The position numbers and the translations under genes are program-made. DNA of 64,000 nucleotides from Mycobacterium sp. NBC_00419. GTDB taxonomy: Bacteria > Actinomycetota > Actinomycetes > Mycobacteriales > Mycobacteriaceae. Numbering within the stretch: the stretch's first letter is position 1; every line of letters begins with the position of its first letter. The DNA lies in NCBI RefSeq assembly GCF_036023875.1, contig NZ_CP107931.1, positions 3,038,001 to 3,102,000 of the forward strand. Direction: 5' to 3'. Under the pieces are notes generated by a model. That model saw nothing but the letters and a program-made list of their open reading frames with translations. It was not told the origin of the DNA and made no database searches. Shown here piece by piece: positions 17,078-26,010 of the stretch.

Positions 17078-18106
17078 ATGGCGCTGCGGGTGAAGGAAGC
17101 CTTCGCGGCCACGTTGTGCGTGGTCGGGGTGGCTGCCGGAATCAGTCTGGGCAGTGGCTCGGCGATGGCCGATCCGGACCAGGCGCCCGTGGATCCGGCC
17201 GTGATCAACGTCCCGCCGGTGGAGGTTCCGCCCGCGGATCCGGCCATTCCGGTACCGGACCCGGCATTGGCTCCGCCCCCGCCCGTCGACCCGCTGGCTG
17301 TCCCGCCGGCAACCGACCCGGCCGCCGCGGCCCAGGCCGCGCCTGCCGGCTCCGTCAAGGGCCAGAACCCGCTGCCCTACACCGGTGACCCGGTCTTCGC
17401 GCCGCCGTCATTCAACCCCGTTAACGGTGCGCTGGTCGGAGTCGCCAAGCCGATCATCATCAACTTCGCGCGCCCGATCGCCAACCGGGGCCTGGCCGAG
17501 CAGGCCATCCACATCTCGTCGGTGCCCGCTGTGCCGGGTGCGTTCTACTGGACCACCGACACCCAGGTGCGCTGGCGGCCCTACGCCTTCTGGCCGGCCA
17601 ACACCGTCGTCAACATCGACGCCAGCGGCGCCAAGTCGAGCTTCCGGGTCGGCGATGCTCTGGTGGCCACCGTCGACGATAAGACCCACCAGATGACCGT
17701 GACCAAAAACGGCGTGGTGCTGAAGACCATGCCGGTCTCGATGGGCAAGCCCGACGGCAAGCACGAGACCAAGAACGGCACCTATTACGTGCTGGAGAAG
17801 TTCCCCGACATCATCATGGACTCGGCCACCTACGGCGTCCCCAACACCTCGCCCGAGGGCTACAAGCTGAAAGTCCAATGGGCCGTGCGCATCGACAACA
17901 GTGGTGCGTTCGTGCACAGCGCACCGTGGTCGGTCGGCGACCAGGGCAAGCGCAACGTCAGCCACGGCTGCATCAACCTCAGCCCGGACAACGCCAAGTG
18001 GTTCTATGACAACTTCGGCAGCGGTGACCCGATCGTGGTGAAGAACTCGGTGGGCTTGTACAACAACCCCGACGGCGCCGACGACTGGCAGTGGCAGCTG
18101 GCCTGA
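17078..18106 (+). CDS. L,D-transpeptidase, YkuD domain (Rv0192-like)
   Basis: 342 residues from the ATG preceded by GAGGAG. It has a signal peptide ending near [11 protein letters not shown], a Pro/Val/Asp-rich linker (~60 residues), an Ig-like bacterial domain and a C-terminal YkuD catalytic domain. The active site is [11 protein letters not shown], then [10 protein letters not shown] with the nucleophile Cys. The family makes 3-3 cross-links in mycobacterial peptidoglycan and is the carbapenem target. No lipobox, so it is predicted secreted or anchored by an uncleaved signal. Gene order matches Rv0191-Rv0192. Confidence 0.93.
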   Translation: MALRVKEAFAATLCVVGVAAGISLGSGSAMADPDQAPVDPAVINVPPVEVPPADPAIPVPDPALAPPPPVDPLAVPPATDPAAAAQAAPAGSVKGQNPLPYTGDPVFAPPSFNPVNGALVGVAKPIIINFARPIANRGLAEQAIHISSVPAVPGAFYWTTDTQVRWRPYAFWPANTVVNIDASGAKSSFRVGDALVATVDDKTHQMTVTKNGVVLKTMPVSMGKPDGKHETKNGTYYVLEKFPDIIMDSATYGVPNTSPEGYKLKVQWAVRIDNSGAFVHSAPWSVGDQGKRNVSHGCINLSPDNAKWFYDNFGSGDPIVVKNSVGLYNNPDGADDWQWQLA

Positions 18107-18155
18107 TCGGGGCCTGGCTTGACCTCAAAGGTTAAGCACAGCAACGGACCCCACA

Positions 18156-19598
18156 ATGGGGCTCGTGCCGCCAACCCCGTCACCGACACCGACGCCGGTC
18201 GAACCCACACCCCTTCCGCAGCTGCCCGCACCGGACTTGCACGAATTCACGCACGGGGTTTCCCTACTGGGCGGCTGGCTGCCCCTGACCGTCGAGGTCG
18301 TGACCGTGCTCGCGCTGATCGCGGTGGTCGGCTGGCGCACGCTCCGGTGGCGGCTGCTGTGGCTACCGGTGTGTGTGGGCCTCGGTGTGCTCGGTGCGTT
18401 CGCCGCCCACACGTTCGTCGACTCCGAGGGCTTGGCCTCTGACCCGGCCCCCTTCCGATTGTGGATCTGGACAGCCGTTTTCGTGGCGGCCGTCGCCGTG
18501 GCCGTAGCCGGATGGCGGGGCAGCCCGTGGTGGCGGCGCGGACTTTCGGCGGCGGTGATTCCACTGACGTTGGTAACGGCGCTGCTGGCGCTGAACCAGT
18601 GGGTCGGCTACTACCCGAGTGTGCAGACCGCGTGGGGGGCACTGACCGCCGGTCCCCTGCCGGACCAGGTGGACGCTGCCGACCTGGCCGGCCTGCGTAA
18701 CACCGCACAGTCGACCGGGAAGCTGGTCGAGGTCGACATTCCCTCGGATGCAAGCGGATTCAAGCACCGCAGCGAGTACGTCTACCTCCCGCCGGCCTGG
18801 TTCACCGGGGCCAGCCCGCCGCGGCTGCCGGTCGTCATGATGGTGGCCGGGGAATTCAACACTCCCGCGGACTGGATCCGTACCGGCAACGCGAAACCCA
18901 TGATCGACGGGTATGCGAAAAGCCATGGCGGACAGGCGCCTATCTTCGTCTTCGTCGACTCCGGCGGAAGCTTCAACAACGACACCGAATGCGTCAACGG
19001 CCCGCGGGGCAACTCCGCCGACCACCTCACCAAAGACGTCCGGCCCTACGTCGTCCAGACCTTCGGCGCCGCCGACGACGCGGCGAACTGGGCGGTGGTC
19101 GGCTGGTCGATGGGCGGCACCTGCGCCGTCGACCTCACCGTCATGCATCCCGAACTCTTCAGCACTTTCGAGGACATCGCCGGCGACCACGGGCCCACCG
19201 CGGGCACCAAGGACCAGACCATCAGCCGGCTCTACGGCGGTGACGCCGCGGCTTGGGCCGCGTTCGACCCGCGCACGGTGATGACGCTGCACGGGCCCTA
19301 TGTGGGTGTCGCGGGATGGTTCGAGGACACCGTTCGGCCCGCCAACGGCGCCTCACCCTACGGCGGCGGGCACCGGCCACAGTCGGATGCGCCGTTGGGA
19401 TTCGGCGGCCATGACGAGTTCCGCGACTCCGACGAGGCCGGTGCGGCCGACGACCTGTGCGCGGTCGCGAACACCGTCGGCATCACGTGCTCGGTGCACC
19501 GCATCATCAGCTACCACACCTGGCAGTTCGCCCAGCGGGCGTTCTCCGACGCCCTGCCCTGGCTGGCCGCCCGGATCACAACACCGGGTGCGACCTAG
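18156..19598 (+). CDS. Membrane-anchored esterase, antigen 85/Esterase-D type fold
   Basis: 480 residues. A Pro-rich N-terminus is followed by four hydrophobic helices within residues ~30-170. An extracellular alpha/beta hydrolase domain comes after them. The nucleophile elbow is VVGWSMGGTCAVDL (Ser in G-x-S-x-G). Supporting pieces are VVMMVAGEFNTPADW, FVDSGGSFNNDTECVNG and a late His (RIISYHTWQFAQRAF). This is the layout of mycobacterial membrane esterases related to the mycolyltransferase fold. Substrate unknown. It is convergent with the MFS gene, overlapping by 4 bases. Confidence 0.85.
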   Translation: MGLVPPTPSPTPTPVEPTPLPQLPAPDLHEFTHGVSLLGGWLPLTVEVVTVLALIAVVGWRTLRWRLLWLPVCVGLGVLGAFAAHTFVDSEGLASDPAPFRLWIWTAVFVAAVAVAVAGWRGSPWWRRGLSAAVIPLTLVTALLALNQWVGYYPSVQTAWGALTAGPLPDQVDAADLAGLRNTAQSTGKLVEVDIPSDASGFKHRSEYVYLPPAWFTGASPPRLPVVMMVAGEFNTPADWIRTGNAKPMIDGYAKSHGGQAPIFVFVDSGGSFNNDTECVNGPRGNSADHLTKDVRPYVVQTFGAADDAANWAVVGWSMGGTCAVDLTVMHPELFSTFEDIAGDHGPTAGTKDQTISRLYGGDAAAWAAFDPRTVMTLHGPYVGVAGWFEDTVRPANGASPYGGGHRPQSDAPLGFGGHDEFRDSDEAGAADDLCAVANTVGITCSVHRIISYHTWQFAQRAFSDALPWLAARITTPGAT

Positions 19599-20797
19599 GA
19601 ACGGCGCATGCTCAGCGTTCCGACGGCAGCCGCCGCCAGGCAGGCGAGCGCGACGATGCCGGCGAACCACGGGAAGACGTCGGCCAGTGGCCACTGCGTG
19701 GCCGCCCAGCCGGCAGCGATCGTCGGCAGTGCCATCGCGGTGTAGGCGAGAAGGTAGAACGCCGACATCGTCTCCCCGCGGCGGTTGGCCGGAACCACAT
19801 CGGACAGATGGCGCAACGAGCCACCGAATCCGAGCCCGAACGTCGCCCCGAGTAGCGCGGCCGCGGCGAACACCAGCGGCCAGCGGTGGGTGAGCAGCAC
19901 CGGGATCGTCACCAGCAGGGCGACGGCCATACCCACGTCGCCGATCACCGCCGACCGGCGGGCGGGCAGCCGGGTGGCCACCAACTGCGCCATCGCGGCC
20001 GAGAACGCCGTCACACCGACGACCCCGCCACCGAACACCAGGTTGTGGATGTTGGTCTGCTGGGCTGCCAGGGACGGGTACAGGCTCAGCAGCACCCCGA
20101 GCACCGACCAGGATGCCATCGCACCGAGCGCCGCGAACCAGAAGTCGTCCCGGATCTCTTGCGGCACAGCTGGTTTGCTGATCCTGATGGGTCCACCGGT
20201 GCGGCCGTCGTGGGTCTCTCGCAAACCGAGCACGCCGACGCCGACCACCGCGCACACGACGGCGACCACCGCGTATGGCGTGCGCAACGGGTGTGCGACA
20301 TATTGGGCGAGCAGTGCCGAGCCGACGATCGCCACCGTCATGCCGATGTTGAAACTCACGCCGCTGAGTTGCCCTGAGCGAACCCCGTGGTGGGGCCGCA
20401 GGTCCAGAAGCGCCGCCGCGCCGGCCACCACGATGGAGCCCACCGCCGCACCGTGGATGGTGCGGGCGAGCAGCAGCATGCCGATGTTGTCGGCGATCAG
20501 GAAGATGCCGAGGCCGACGATGAGGGCGGCCAGTGCGCCGAGCAGGACGGGCTTGCGGCCGACGACGTCCGAGATCCGGCCCGACACCAGCACCGCGACC
20601 AGGGCGGCGAACGCGTACACCGCGAACACGATCGTGGTCGCCAGCGGCGAGAGATGCCAGTTCGCCTCGTAGATGCCATACAGCGGTGCCGGCAGCCCGG
20701 AGACCCCGAGCGCAACACCGGACAGCACGAGCAGCAGTGGGTAGGCCCACCTCTGGGTGTCGGCGTGGTTCGTCGGTGTTTCGACGGGACACGTCAT
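19595..20797 (-). CDS. MFS transporter, ArsR-controlled
   Basis: 400 residues and 12 membrane segments. The ATG at 20797 was chosen because GGGAG precedes it and the operators lie just upstream. Helix 1-3 carry SGLPAPLYGIYEANW and VSGRISDVVGRKPVLLGAL, the MFS loop motif. It is divergent from a small ArsR-type regulator whose two presumed operators sit between them. The arrangement suggests an efflux pump induced by its own substrate; the substrate is not identifiable. Confidence 0.87.
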   Translation of the reverse strand: MTCPVETPTNHADTQRWAYPLLLVLSGVALGVSGLPAPLYGIYEANWHLSPLATTIVFAVYAFAALVAVLVSGRISDVVGRKPVLLGALAALIVGLGIFLIADNIGMLLLARTIHGAAVGSIVVAGAAALLDLRPHHGVRSGQLSGVSFNIGMTVAIVGSALLAQYVAHPLRTPYAVVAVVCAVVGVGVLGLRETHDGRTGGPIRISKPAVPQEIRDDFWFAALGAMASWSVLGVLLSLYPSLAAQQTNIHNLVFGGGVVGVTAFSAAMAQLVATRLPARRSAVIGDVGMAVALLVTIPVLLTHRWPLVFAAAALLGATFGLGFGGSLRHLSDVVPANRRGETMSAFYLLAYTAMALPTIAAGWAATQWPLADVFPWFAGIVALACLAAAAVGTLSMRRS

Positions 20798-20813
20798 GAC
20801 CACTCCCAGGTAT

Positions 20814-20831
20814 GTTTGACGATTATCGAAC
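20814..20831. promoter_or_regulatory. ArsR operator, copy 1 (imperfect)
   Basis: GTTTGA-CGATTA-TCGAAC, an 18-base inverted repeat with one mismatch, 17 bases upstream of the MFS ATG. Same layout as copy 2. Confidence 0.6.
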
Positions 20832-20850
20832 TTGCTCGAGAGTACGCTCG

Positions 20851-20868
20851 GTTTGACGGTCATCAAAC
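20851..20868. promoter_or_regulatory. ArsR operator, copy 2 (perfect arms)
   Basis: GTTTGA-CGGTCA-TCAAAC, 18 bases with perfect 6-base arms, 22 bases before the ArsR GTG. It starts 37 bases after copy 1, giving one site for each divergent gene. Confidence 0.65.
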
Positions 20869-20890
20869 CCCTGGTGATGGAGGACACAAC

Positions 20891-21226
20891 GTGACCGAAC
20901 CCGGTGGACCCGAGACGGAGGCGCATCCCGTCGGCGCCCTGCCCCAGGTACTCGCGGCCCTCCAGGACCCGGTCCGCCTGGAGATGATCCGGCGGCTGCG
21001 AAACGCCGGCACCCCCCTGCAGTGCAGCGCGCTCTACGACGGCATCAACAAGTCCACGGCCACACACCACTTCAACATCCTGCGCGAGGCCGGACTGACC
21101 GAACGCCTGGTCTGCGGCGGGCTCATCCACCAGCGACTACGCGGCGCCGAGGTCGACGAGGCACTGCCTGGCCTGCTGCAGTCGGTCGTCGACGGCGCCA
21201 ATCGCGAGGCGAGCACCCCCGCCTGA
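20891..21226 (+). CDS. ArsR-family winged-helix repressor
   Basis: 111 residues. A winged helix spans ~25-90: LQDPVRLEMIRRLRNAG, INKSTATHHFNILREAGLTE, VCGGLIHQRLRG. There is no Cys cluster of the metal-sensing ArsR/SmtB type, so it more likely responds to an organic ligand. GTG start; an in-frame upstream extension runs through the operators and is rejected. It is divergent from the MFS exporter, its probable target. Confidence 0.85.
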   Translation: MTEPGGPETEAHPVGALPQVLAALQDPVRLEMIRRLRNAGTPLQCSALYDGINKSTATHHFNILREAGLTERLVCGGLIHQRLRGAEVDEALPGLLQSVVDGANREASTPA

Positions 21227-21227
21227 T

Positions 21228-21743
21228 TCACCAGCCGCCGCGGTGGACCACCTCGTCGAAGGGCCTGCGGTTGGGCTTGCGGATCGGCACGAGCGGGCGA
21301 TCCGCCGGATAACCCAGGCCGAGCAGGTAGGCGACGAAGTGGTCGTCGGGAATACCGAGGATCTCGCGAGCCCGGTCCTGATCGCCCACCGCCGAATGCC
21401 CGGTCCCGACGCCTAACTCGGTGGCTGCGATCGCCATCGCCATGGTGGCCTGGCCCAGGTCGTACTGATCCATCAGCTTGTTGCGCTCGTCCGGCGGCTC
21501 CGGCATCACCAGTGCGATCGCGGCCTTCGCCGCAGCGATGTGCCCCGCGCCCATCCAGACTGTCGAAAGATCCTGCAACACTGCGCGATCGGTGACGAGC
21601 ACGAAATCCCAGTGCTGGTTGTTTCGTGCCGACGGCGAACGCCAGCCCGCCTCGAGGATCCGGTCGATGTCGGCGTCCGGTATCGGGGTATCGGTGTAGT
21701 TGCGGACGTTGCGCCGCGAACGGATGGCGTCCCAGGCGTCCAC
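21228..21743 (-). CDS. Nitroreductase-family FMN oxidoreductase
   Basis: 171 residues. AIRSRRNVRNYTDTPI (FMN phosphate contact), WRSPSARNNQHWDFVLV and the C-terminal GLGYPADRPLVPIRKPNRRP are typical of the nitroreductase family. NAD(P)H-dependent reduction is expected; substrate unknown. The GTG begins 2 bases after the zmp1 stop, so the two form an operon. Its 3' end almost touches the convergent arsR. Confidence 0.88.
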   Translation of the reverse strand: MDAWDAIRSRRNVRNYTDTPIPDADIDRILEAGWRSPSARNNQHWDFVLVTDRAVLQDLSTVWMGAGHIAAAKAAIALVMPEPPDERNKLMDQYDLGQATMAMAIAATELGVGTGHSAVGDQDRAREILGIPDDHFVAYLLGLGYPADRPLVPIRKPNRRPFDEVVHRGGW

Positions 21744-21745
21744 GG

Positions 21746-23734
21746 TCAGCTCCAGATGCGGACGCGGTGCTGCGGATCCAGATACAGCGCGTCGTCCGGG
21801 TCGACCTCGAACGCGTCGTAGAACGCGTCGATGTTGCGGACCACCCCGTTGCAGCGGAACTCCGGTGGCGAGTGCGGGTCGGTCGCCAACCGTCGAAGCG
21901 CCTCAGCCTCACGGGATTTCGTGCGCCACACCTGAGCCCAGCCGAACAGCACCCGCTGCACCCCGGTCAGGCCGTCGATCACCGGCGCCTCCTTGTCGCC
22001 CAGCGACAGCCGGTACGCCAGCAGCGCGATGGACAGCCCGCCCAGGTCGCCGATGTTCTCACCAACGGTGAAGGCGCCGTTCACATGTGCCTCGCCGTCG
22101 AGTTCGCGCGGCACGAAGGCGTCGTACTGCTCGATGAGTTTCTTAGTCCGCGCCCCGAACTCGGCGCGATCGGCGTCGGTCCACCAGTCGACCAGGTTTC
22201 CGTCACCGTCGTACTTGGCGCCCTGATCGTCGAACCCGTGGCCGATCTCGTGGCCGATCACCGCTCCGATCCCGCCGTAGTTGGCGGCGTCGTCGGCCTC
22301 GGCGTCGAAGAACGGCGGCTGCAGGATGGCGGCCGGGAAGACGATCTCGTTCATCCCGGGGTTGTAGTAGGCGTTGACCGTCTGCGGCGTCATGAACCAC
22401 TCGTCGCGGTCCACCGGGCCGCCGAGCTTGGCAGTCTCCCGGTCCGATGCCACCTGGGCGCCCCGAACGATGTTGCCGTACAGGTCGTTTCGATCGATCA
22501 CCAGCGTGGAGTAGTCACGCCAGGCCTTGGGGTAGCCGATCTTGGCGGTGAACTTGTCGAGTTTGGCCAGCGCCCGCTGCCGGGTCTCGGGCGTCATCCA
22601 CTCCAAGTCGTTGATGCTGACCCGATACGCCTCGCGCAGGTTGTCCACCAGCACGTCCATCCGGGTCTTGGCATCCGGCGGGAAGTGCCGCTCGACGTAG
22701 GCCCGGCCGACAGCGTCGCCGAGGATGCCCTCCACCAGTGACACCGCGCGTTTCCAGCGGTCGCGGATCTGCTCAGTGCCGCTCAGCGTGCGCCCGTAGA
22801 AGCTGAAGTCCTCCTCGACCAGCGCACTGGTCAACGCGGCGGCACGGGCGTGGATCAGCCGCCAGCGCAGCCACCACTTCCAGTCGTCGAGGGACTCGCC
22901 GGCCCACAGCGCGGCGAAGGAGGTCAGGTAGTCGGGCTGGCGGACCACCAACTCGGCCGCCGCTTCGGGGGAGGAGCCCAGCGCGGTGATCCAGCCGGTC
23001 CAGTCGAACCCGGGCGCCTCGTCGGTCAGGTCGGCGAACCGGCGCAGGTTGTAGGTCAGGTCGGCGTCACGGCGCTTCACGACGTCCCAGTGCGCGGCGG
23101 CGAGTTTGGTCTCCAGGGCGACGATCCGGGCGGCCGTGCTCTCCCATTCCCCGGCGTAGTCCTCGCCGTAGACCAGGGTGAACATCCGCGCGATGTGGGC
23201 GGGGTAGGCGCCCAGGATCGAGGCGTGCTGGTCGTCGCGGTAGTACGACTCGTCGGGCAGGCCCAGGCCCGACTGGCTGACGTGGACCAGGTAGCGCGTC
23301 GAGTTCTTCGAGTCGGTGTCGACGTAGACGCCCACGCCGCCGCCGACCCCGGACCGTTGCAGCGCCCCGATCACCGAGGCCAGCGCCGCGCGGTCGGTCG
23401 CGGTGTCGATGGCGGCGAGCTCGTCGAGCAGGGGCTGGACGCCGCGGCTCTCGATGGCGTCCTCGTCGAGGAAGCTGGCATACAGATCGCCGATGCGCTG
23501 CTCGTCGGTGCCGATGCCGGCACCGGACGCGGCCGCCTGCATGATCAGCTCCCGGACCTGCTCTTCGGCGCGGTCATACAGCGAGCGGAACGCCCCGTCG
23601 GTGGCGCGGTCGGCCGGTATGGCGTAGTCGGTCAGCCAGCGCCCGTTGACGTGTCCGAACAGATCGTCCTGGGGGCGTACCGAGGATTCGACATGGGTCA
23701 GGTCGATGCCCGACCGCAAAGTTTCTACCGTCAC
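21746..23734 (-). CDS. zmp1: Zinc metallopeptidase, M13 (neprilysin) family
   Basis: 662 residues from GTG 23734 (AAGGA precedes it), matching the 663 aa of M. tuberculosis Zmp1 (Rv0198c). The zinc site is GHEIGHGFDDQGAKYD, with Glu of GENIGDLGGL as third ligand. NAYYNPGMNEIVFPA is the substrate-binding NAxY motif and the C-terminus ends in a short acidic and Trp-containing segment. No signal peptide is visible although the enzyme is reported extracytoplasmic in M. tuberculosis. Next to the Rv0199/Rv0200 pair as expected. Confidence 0.96.
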   Translation of the reverse strand: MTVETLRSGIDLTHVESSVRPQDDLFGHVNGRWLTDYAIPADRATDGAFRSLYDRAEEQVRELIMQAAASGAGIGTDEQRIGDLYASFLDEDAIESRGVQPLLDELAAIDTATDRAALASVIGALQRSGVGGGVGVYVDTDSKNSTRYLVHVSQSGLGLPDESYYRDDQHASILGAYPAHIARMFTLVYGEDYAGEWESTAARIVALETKLAAAHWDVVKRRDADLTYNLRRFADLTDEAPGFDWTGWITALGSSPEAAAELVVRQPDYLTSFAALWAGESLDDWKWWLRWRLIHARAAALTSALVEEDFSFYGRTLSGTEQIRDRWKRAVSLVEGILGDAVGRAYVERHFPPDAKTRMDVLVDNLREAYRVSINDLEWMTPETRQRALAKLDKFTAKIGYPKAWRDYSTLVIDRNDLYGNIVRGAQVASDRETAKLGGPVDRDEWFMTPQTVNAYYNPGMNEIVFPAAILQPPFFDAEADDAANYGGIGAVIGHEIGHGFDDQGAKYDGDGNLVDWWTDADRAEFGARTKKLIEQYDAFVPRELDGEAHVNGAFTVGENIGDLGGLSIALLAYRLSLGDKEAPVIDGLTGVQRVLFGWAQVWRTKSREAEALRRLATDPHSPPEFRCNGVVRNIDAFYDAFEVDPDDALYLDPQHRVRIWS

Positions 23735-23803
23735 CCAACCATCCTTACCAGAGGTGAGCGGCCGTCGTCCTGGGTGCCGGGCAGGCCCGGTAGCCTCCCC
23801 TGC

Positions 23804-24403
23804 ATGCCCGATGCGGACGAGACGACGTCGGAAAGCACGACCGCGGGCGCGCGGGTGTTCTCCGGTTACGGCGTCGCCTCGGCAGTACTCGGGGCCCTGG
23901 GTGTGGTGGCGATTGTGCTCGGCGGGTTGATCTGGTCGGATCACCGCAGCGCCGCCGACGAGCGCACCTATCAGTCCCGGGTGCTGGCCGCTGCCGCGGA
24001 CTGGACCGGGGTGCTGATCAACATGAATGTCGACAACGTCGACGCCAGCCTGCAGAAACTGCACGACGGCACCGTCGGCGGGCTGAACTCCGACTTCGAG
24101 GCGTCCATCAAGCCGTACCGGGAAGTGGTCAAGACGCTGCAGGCGCGCACCACCGGGCAGATCGAGTCGGTGTCCATCGAGGCGGTCCACCACGATCTGG
24201 ACCCGGCGGCCGGCCAGCGTCCACCCCAGCAGGCCGCGCTGCCGCCCGAGTTGGCCCAGCGCACCGACGACGTCGTCGTCGTTGCCACCTCGGTGAGCGA
24301 AAATGCCGGCAAGAAGCCGACGACCGTGCGGTGGAACCTGCGCCTGGGGGTCTCCGACGTCGACGGAAAACTGTTCATCTCGCGGCTGGAGTCGCTGCGT
24401 TGA
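23804..24403 (+). CDS. Mce-associated-type membrane protein (Rv0199-like)
   Basis: 199 residues: a ~35-residue cytoplasmic start, one membrane helix (VLGALGVVAIVLGGLIW), then an extracytoplasmic domain with a coiled start and a beta-rich NTF2-like end (TVRWNLRLGVSDVDGKLFISRLESL). This is the layout of Mce-associated and OmamA-type proteins, which stabilise Mce lipid importers. The stop overlaps the TTG of the next gene, so the two are coupled. Divergent from zmp1. Confidence 0.88.
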   Translation: MPDADETTSESTTAGARVFSGYGVASAVLGALGVVAIVLGGLIWSDHRSAADERTYQSRVLAAAADWTGVLINMNVDNVDASLQKLHDGTVGGLNSDFEASIKPYREVVKTLQARTTGQIESVSIEAVHHDLDPAAGQRPPQQAALPPELAQRTDDVVVVATSVSENAGKKPTTVRWNLRLGVSDVDGKLFISRLESLR

Positions 24404-25089
24404 GGAACCTGGCCCGCGTACTGGCATTCGACATCGCCGCGCCGTTAGCGGCCATCGCTGCGCTGCTGGGCATCGGTGTGGTGCTGGGCTGGCCGCTGTG
24501 GTGGGTATCGGTGTGCTCGATGCTGTGCCTTCTCATCGTGCAGGGCGTGATCGTCAATTTCGTTCTCTACCGGCGTGATTCGGTGACGGTGGGCACCGAC
24601 GACGACGGGCCCGGGCTGCGGCTGGCGGTGGCGGCCCTGGCCGCGGCGGCATTGGTGGCGGCGCTGGCGGTCGGTTACACCCGATGGACGGTGCCCGACC
24701 GGAACTTCCGCAGCGATACCGCGGAGGTGGTCCGGATCGCCACGGCAGTCGCCGAGGCCACCGCCACCTTCACCCCTGGCGCCCCGACGACGTCGATTGA
24801 CCGGGCGGCCTCATTCATGGCGCCCGACCGGGCAGAGGCGTTCAAGGATGAATTCGGAAAAGCCACAGCCGATCTCGCCAAGCGCAATGTGACCGCGCAA
24901 GCGCAGACCATCTCAGCCGGCCTGGAAGCGCTCGGAACCTCGGCGGCCAGCGTCGCGGTGGTGATGCGGGGCACCCAGATTCAGCCCGGGCAGCCAGCGG
25001 ACACCGCGGTGCTCGCCCTGCGGGTCGGCCTGGTCAAGCAGGACGGCAAGTGGCTGGTGCTCGACGTCGCGCCGATCAACTCCCGATGA
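24400..25089 (+). CDS. Mce-associated-type membrane protein (Rv0200-like)
   Basis: 229 residues from TTG 24400, which overlaps the preceding TGA and reproduces the known length of Rv0200. Three membrane helices lie in residues ~8-105, followed by an extracytoplasmic domain (TAEVVRIATAVAEATATFTP, then a beta-rich end with VGLVKQDGKWLVLDV). It pairs with the Rv0199-like protein and probably forms a complex with it. The 3' end overlaps the convergent CoA-binding gene by 14 bases. Confidence 0.87.
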   Translation: MRNLARVLAFDIAAPLAAIAALLGIGVVLGWPLWWVSVCSMLCLLIVQGVIVNFVLYRRDSVTVGTDDDGPGLRLAVAALAAAALVAALAVGYTRWTVPDRNFRSDTAEVVRIATAVAEATATFTPGAPTTSIDRAASFMAPDRAEAFKDEFGKATADLAKRNVTAQAQTISAGLEALGTSAASVAVVMRGTQIQPGQPADTAVLALRVGLVKQDGKWLVLDVAPINSR

Positions 25090-25501
25090 GACGGGCGTAG
25101 TCCACCTTCAGGCACCGGTCCATGACCACGCGCAGACCGGCCGCCTCGGCCTGCGCCGCAAGGTCTTCGTCCCACAAACCCTGTTGCAGCCACAGGTATT
25201 TCGGCCGCGGGCTCAGCGCAAGGGTGTCGGCCAGCACGGTGGGCAGTTCCTCGGTACGGCGAAACACGTCGACCATGTCCGGCGCCACGGGAAGGTCGGC
25301 CAGGGATGGGTAGGCCGCGGTATCACCGACCGCGGTGATGGTCGGGTTCACCGGGAACAGCTCGTAGTGACTCGCCCGGGCGAGATAGTCGAACACCCCG
25401 TAGCTCGGGCGGGCGGGATTGGCCGACGCGCCGACCACCGCCACGGTGCGGGTGTCTCGCAGAATATTTTGCAGCGCAGCCGAATCCGGGTTGGACCACA
25501 C
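25076..25501 (-). CDS. CoA-binding (YccU-type) protein
   Basis: 141 residues, a single CoA-binding Rossmann domain: TVAVVGASANPARPSYGVFDYL (nucleotide loop), ELFPVNPTI, MVDVFRRTEEL and KYLWLQQGLWDEDLA, with a C-terminal VVMDRCLKVDYARL. This family binds CoA or acyl-CoA without known catalysis. GTG start, 8 bases after the Rv0201c-like stop and in the mmpL11 operon. Confidence 0.88.
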   Translation of the reverse strand: MWSNPDSAALQNILRDTRTVAVVGASANPARPSYGVFDYLARASHYELFPVNPTITAVGDTAAYPSLADLPVAPDMVDVFRRTEELPTVLADTLALSPRPKYLWLQQGLWDEDLAAQAEAAGLRVVMDRCLKVDYARLIGS

Positions 25502-25509
25502 CGGCGGCG

Positions 25510-26010
25510 TCAGCTGTCGCCGTTGGCCCGCTGGGCCCGCATCTTGGCGAAGCGGTCCGAGAGCCTGCGCATCCGGATCATCAGCGACGCGGGCGGGCTG
25601 ACGCTGGCGTCGAGGTAGGTGCTCAGGTCCGCCGGGGCCACCCCGATGCGGGAGGCGAACTCGGGCTCGGTCAGCCCGGAGCGGTCCAGCAGCAGCCGCA
25701 CATGCCGGGCGGCTTCGGCGCGCTCGTTGGACTCCAAATGGTTCCTGGCCCGGATCAACACCTCGGCGAGCGCTTTGGAGATGCCGTACGGCTGGGAGTT
25801 CTCCAGCACCTCCTCGACCTGCCGGGCGGTGCGGCCGAACGGATCACGCTTGACGGCCACCACGATGCGCTGCCAGATGGTGATGTCACCGTTCTCCAGC
25901 GCGGCACGGATGGAGGACGTCGGCCAGAATTCGACCGGACGCTCGTCGAATGTGGTGGACGCGCCCGGCGAGGGTTCGGCATCGGGGCGGGAGTCCGCTG
26001 CCACCGTCAC
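25510..26010 (-). CDS. HTH-containing protein of the mmpL11 operon (Rv0201c-like)
   Basis: 166 residues from the GTG that overlaps the mmpL11 stop (GTGA), matching the ~167 of Rv0201c. The C-terminal half looks like a lambda-type helix-turn-helix (VRLLLDRSGLTEPEFASRIG, APADLSTYLDASVSPP). The N-terminal half has helices with WPTSSIRAALENGDITIW. It may be a DNA-binding regulator, but no antitoxin-type partner toxin is adjacent. Function not established. Confidence 0.82.
   Translation of the reverse strand: MTVAADSRPDAEPSPGASTTFDERPVEFWPTSSIRAALENGDITIWQRIVVAVKRDPFGRTARQVEEVLENSQPYGISKALAEVLIRARNHLESNERAEAARHVRLLLDRSGLTEPEFASRIGVAPADLSTYLDASVSPPASLMIRMRRLSDRFAKMRAQRANGDS

Noticed and set aside
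20798..21130. Extension of the MFS gene upstream of 20797
   Set aside because: It would cross the operators and the divergent arsR gene; the ATG at 20797 has a ribosome site.
23735..24427. N-terminal extension of zmp1 to ~893 residues
   Set aside because: It would overlap the Rv0199-like gene on the other strand. The GTG at 23734 with AAGGA gives the known family length.
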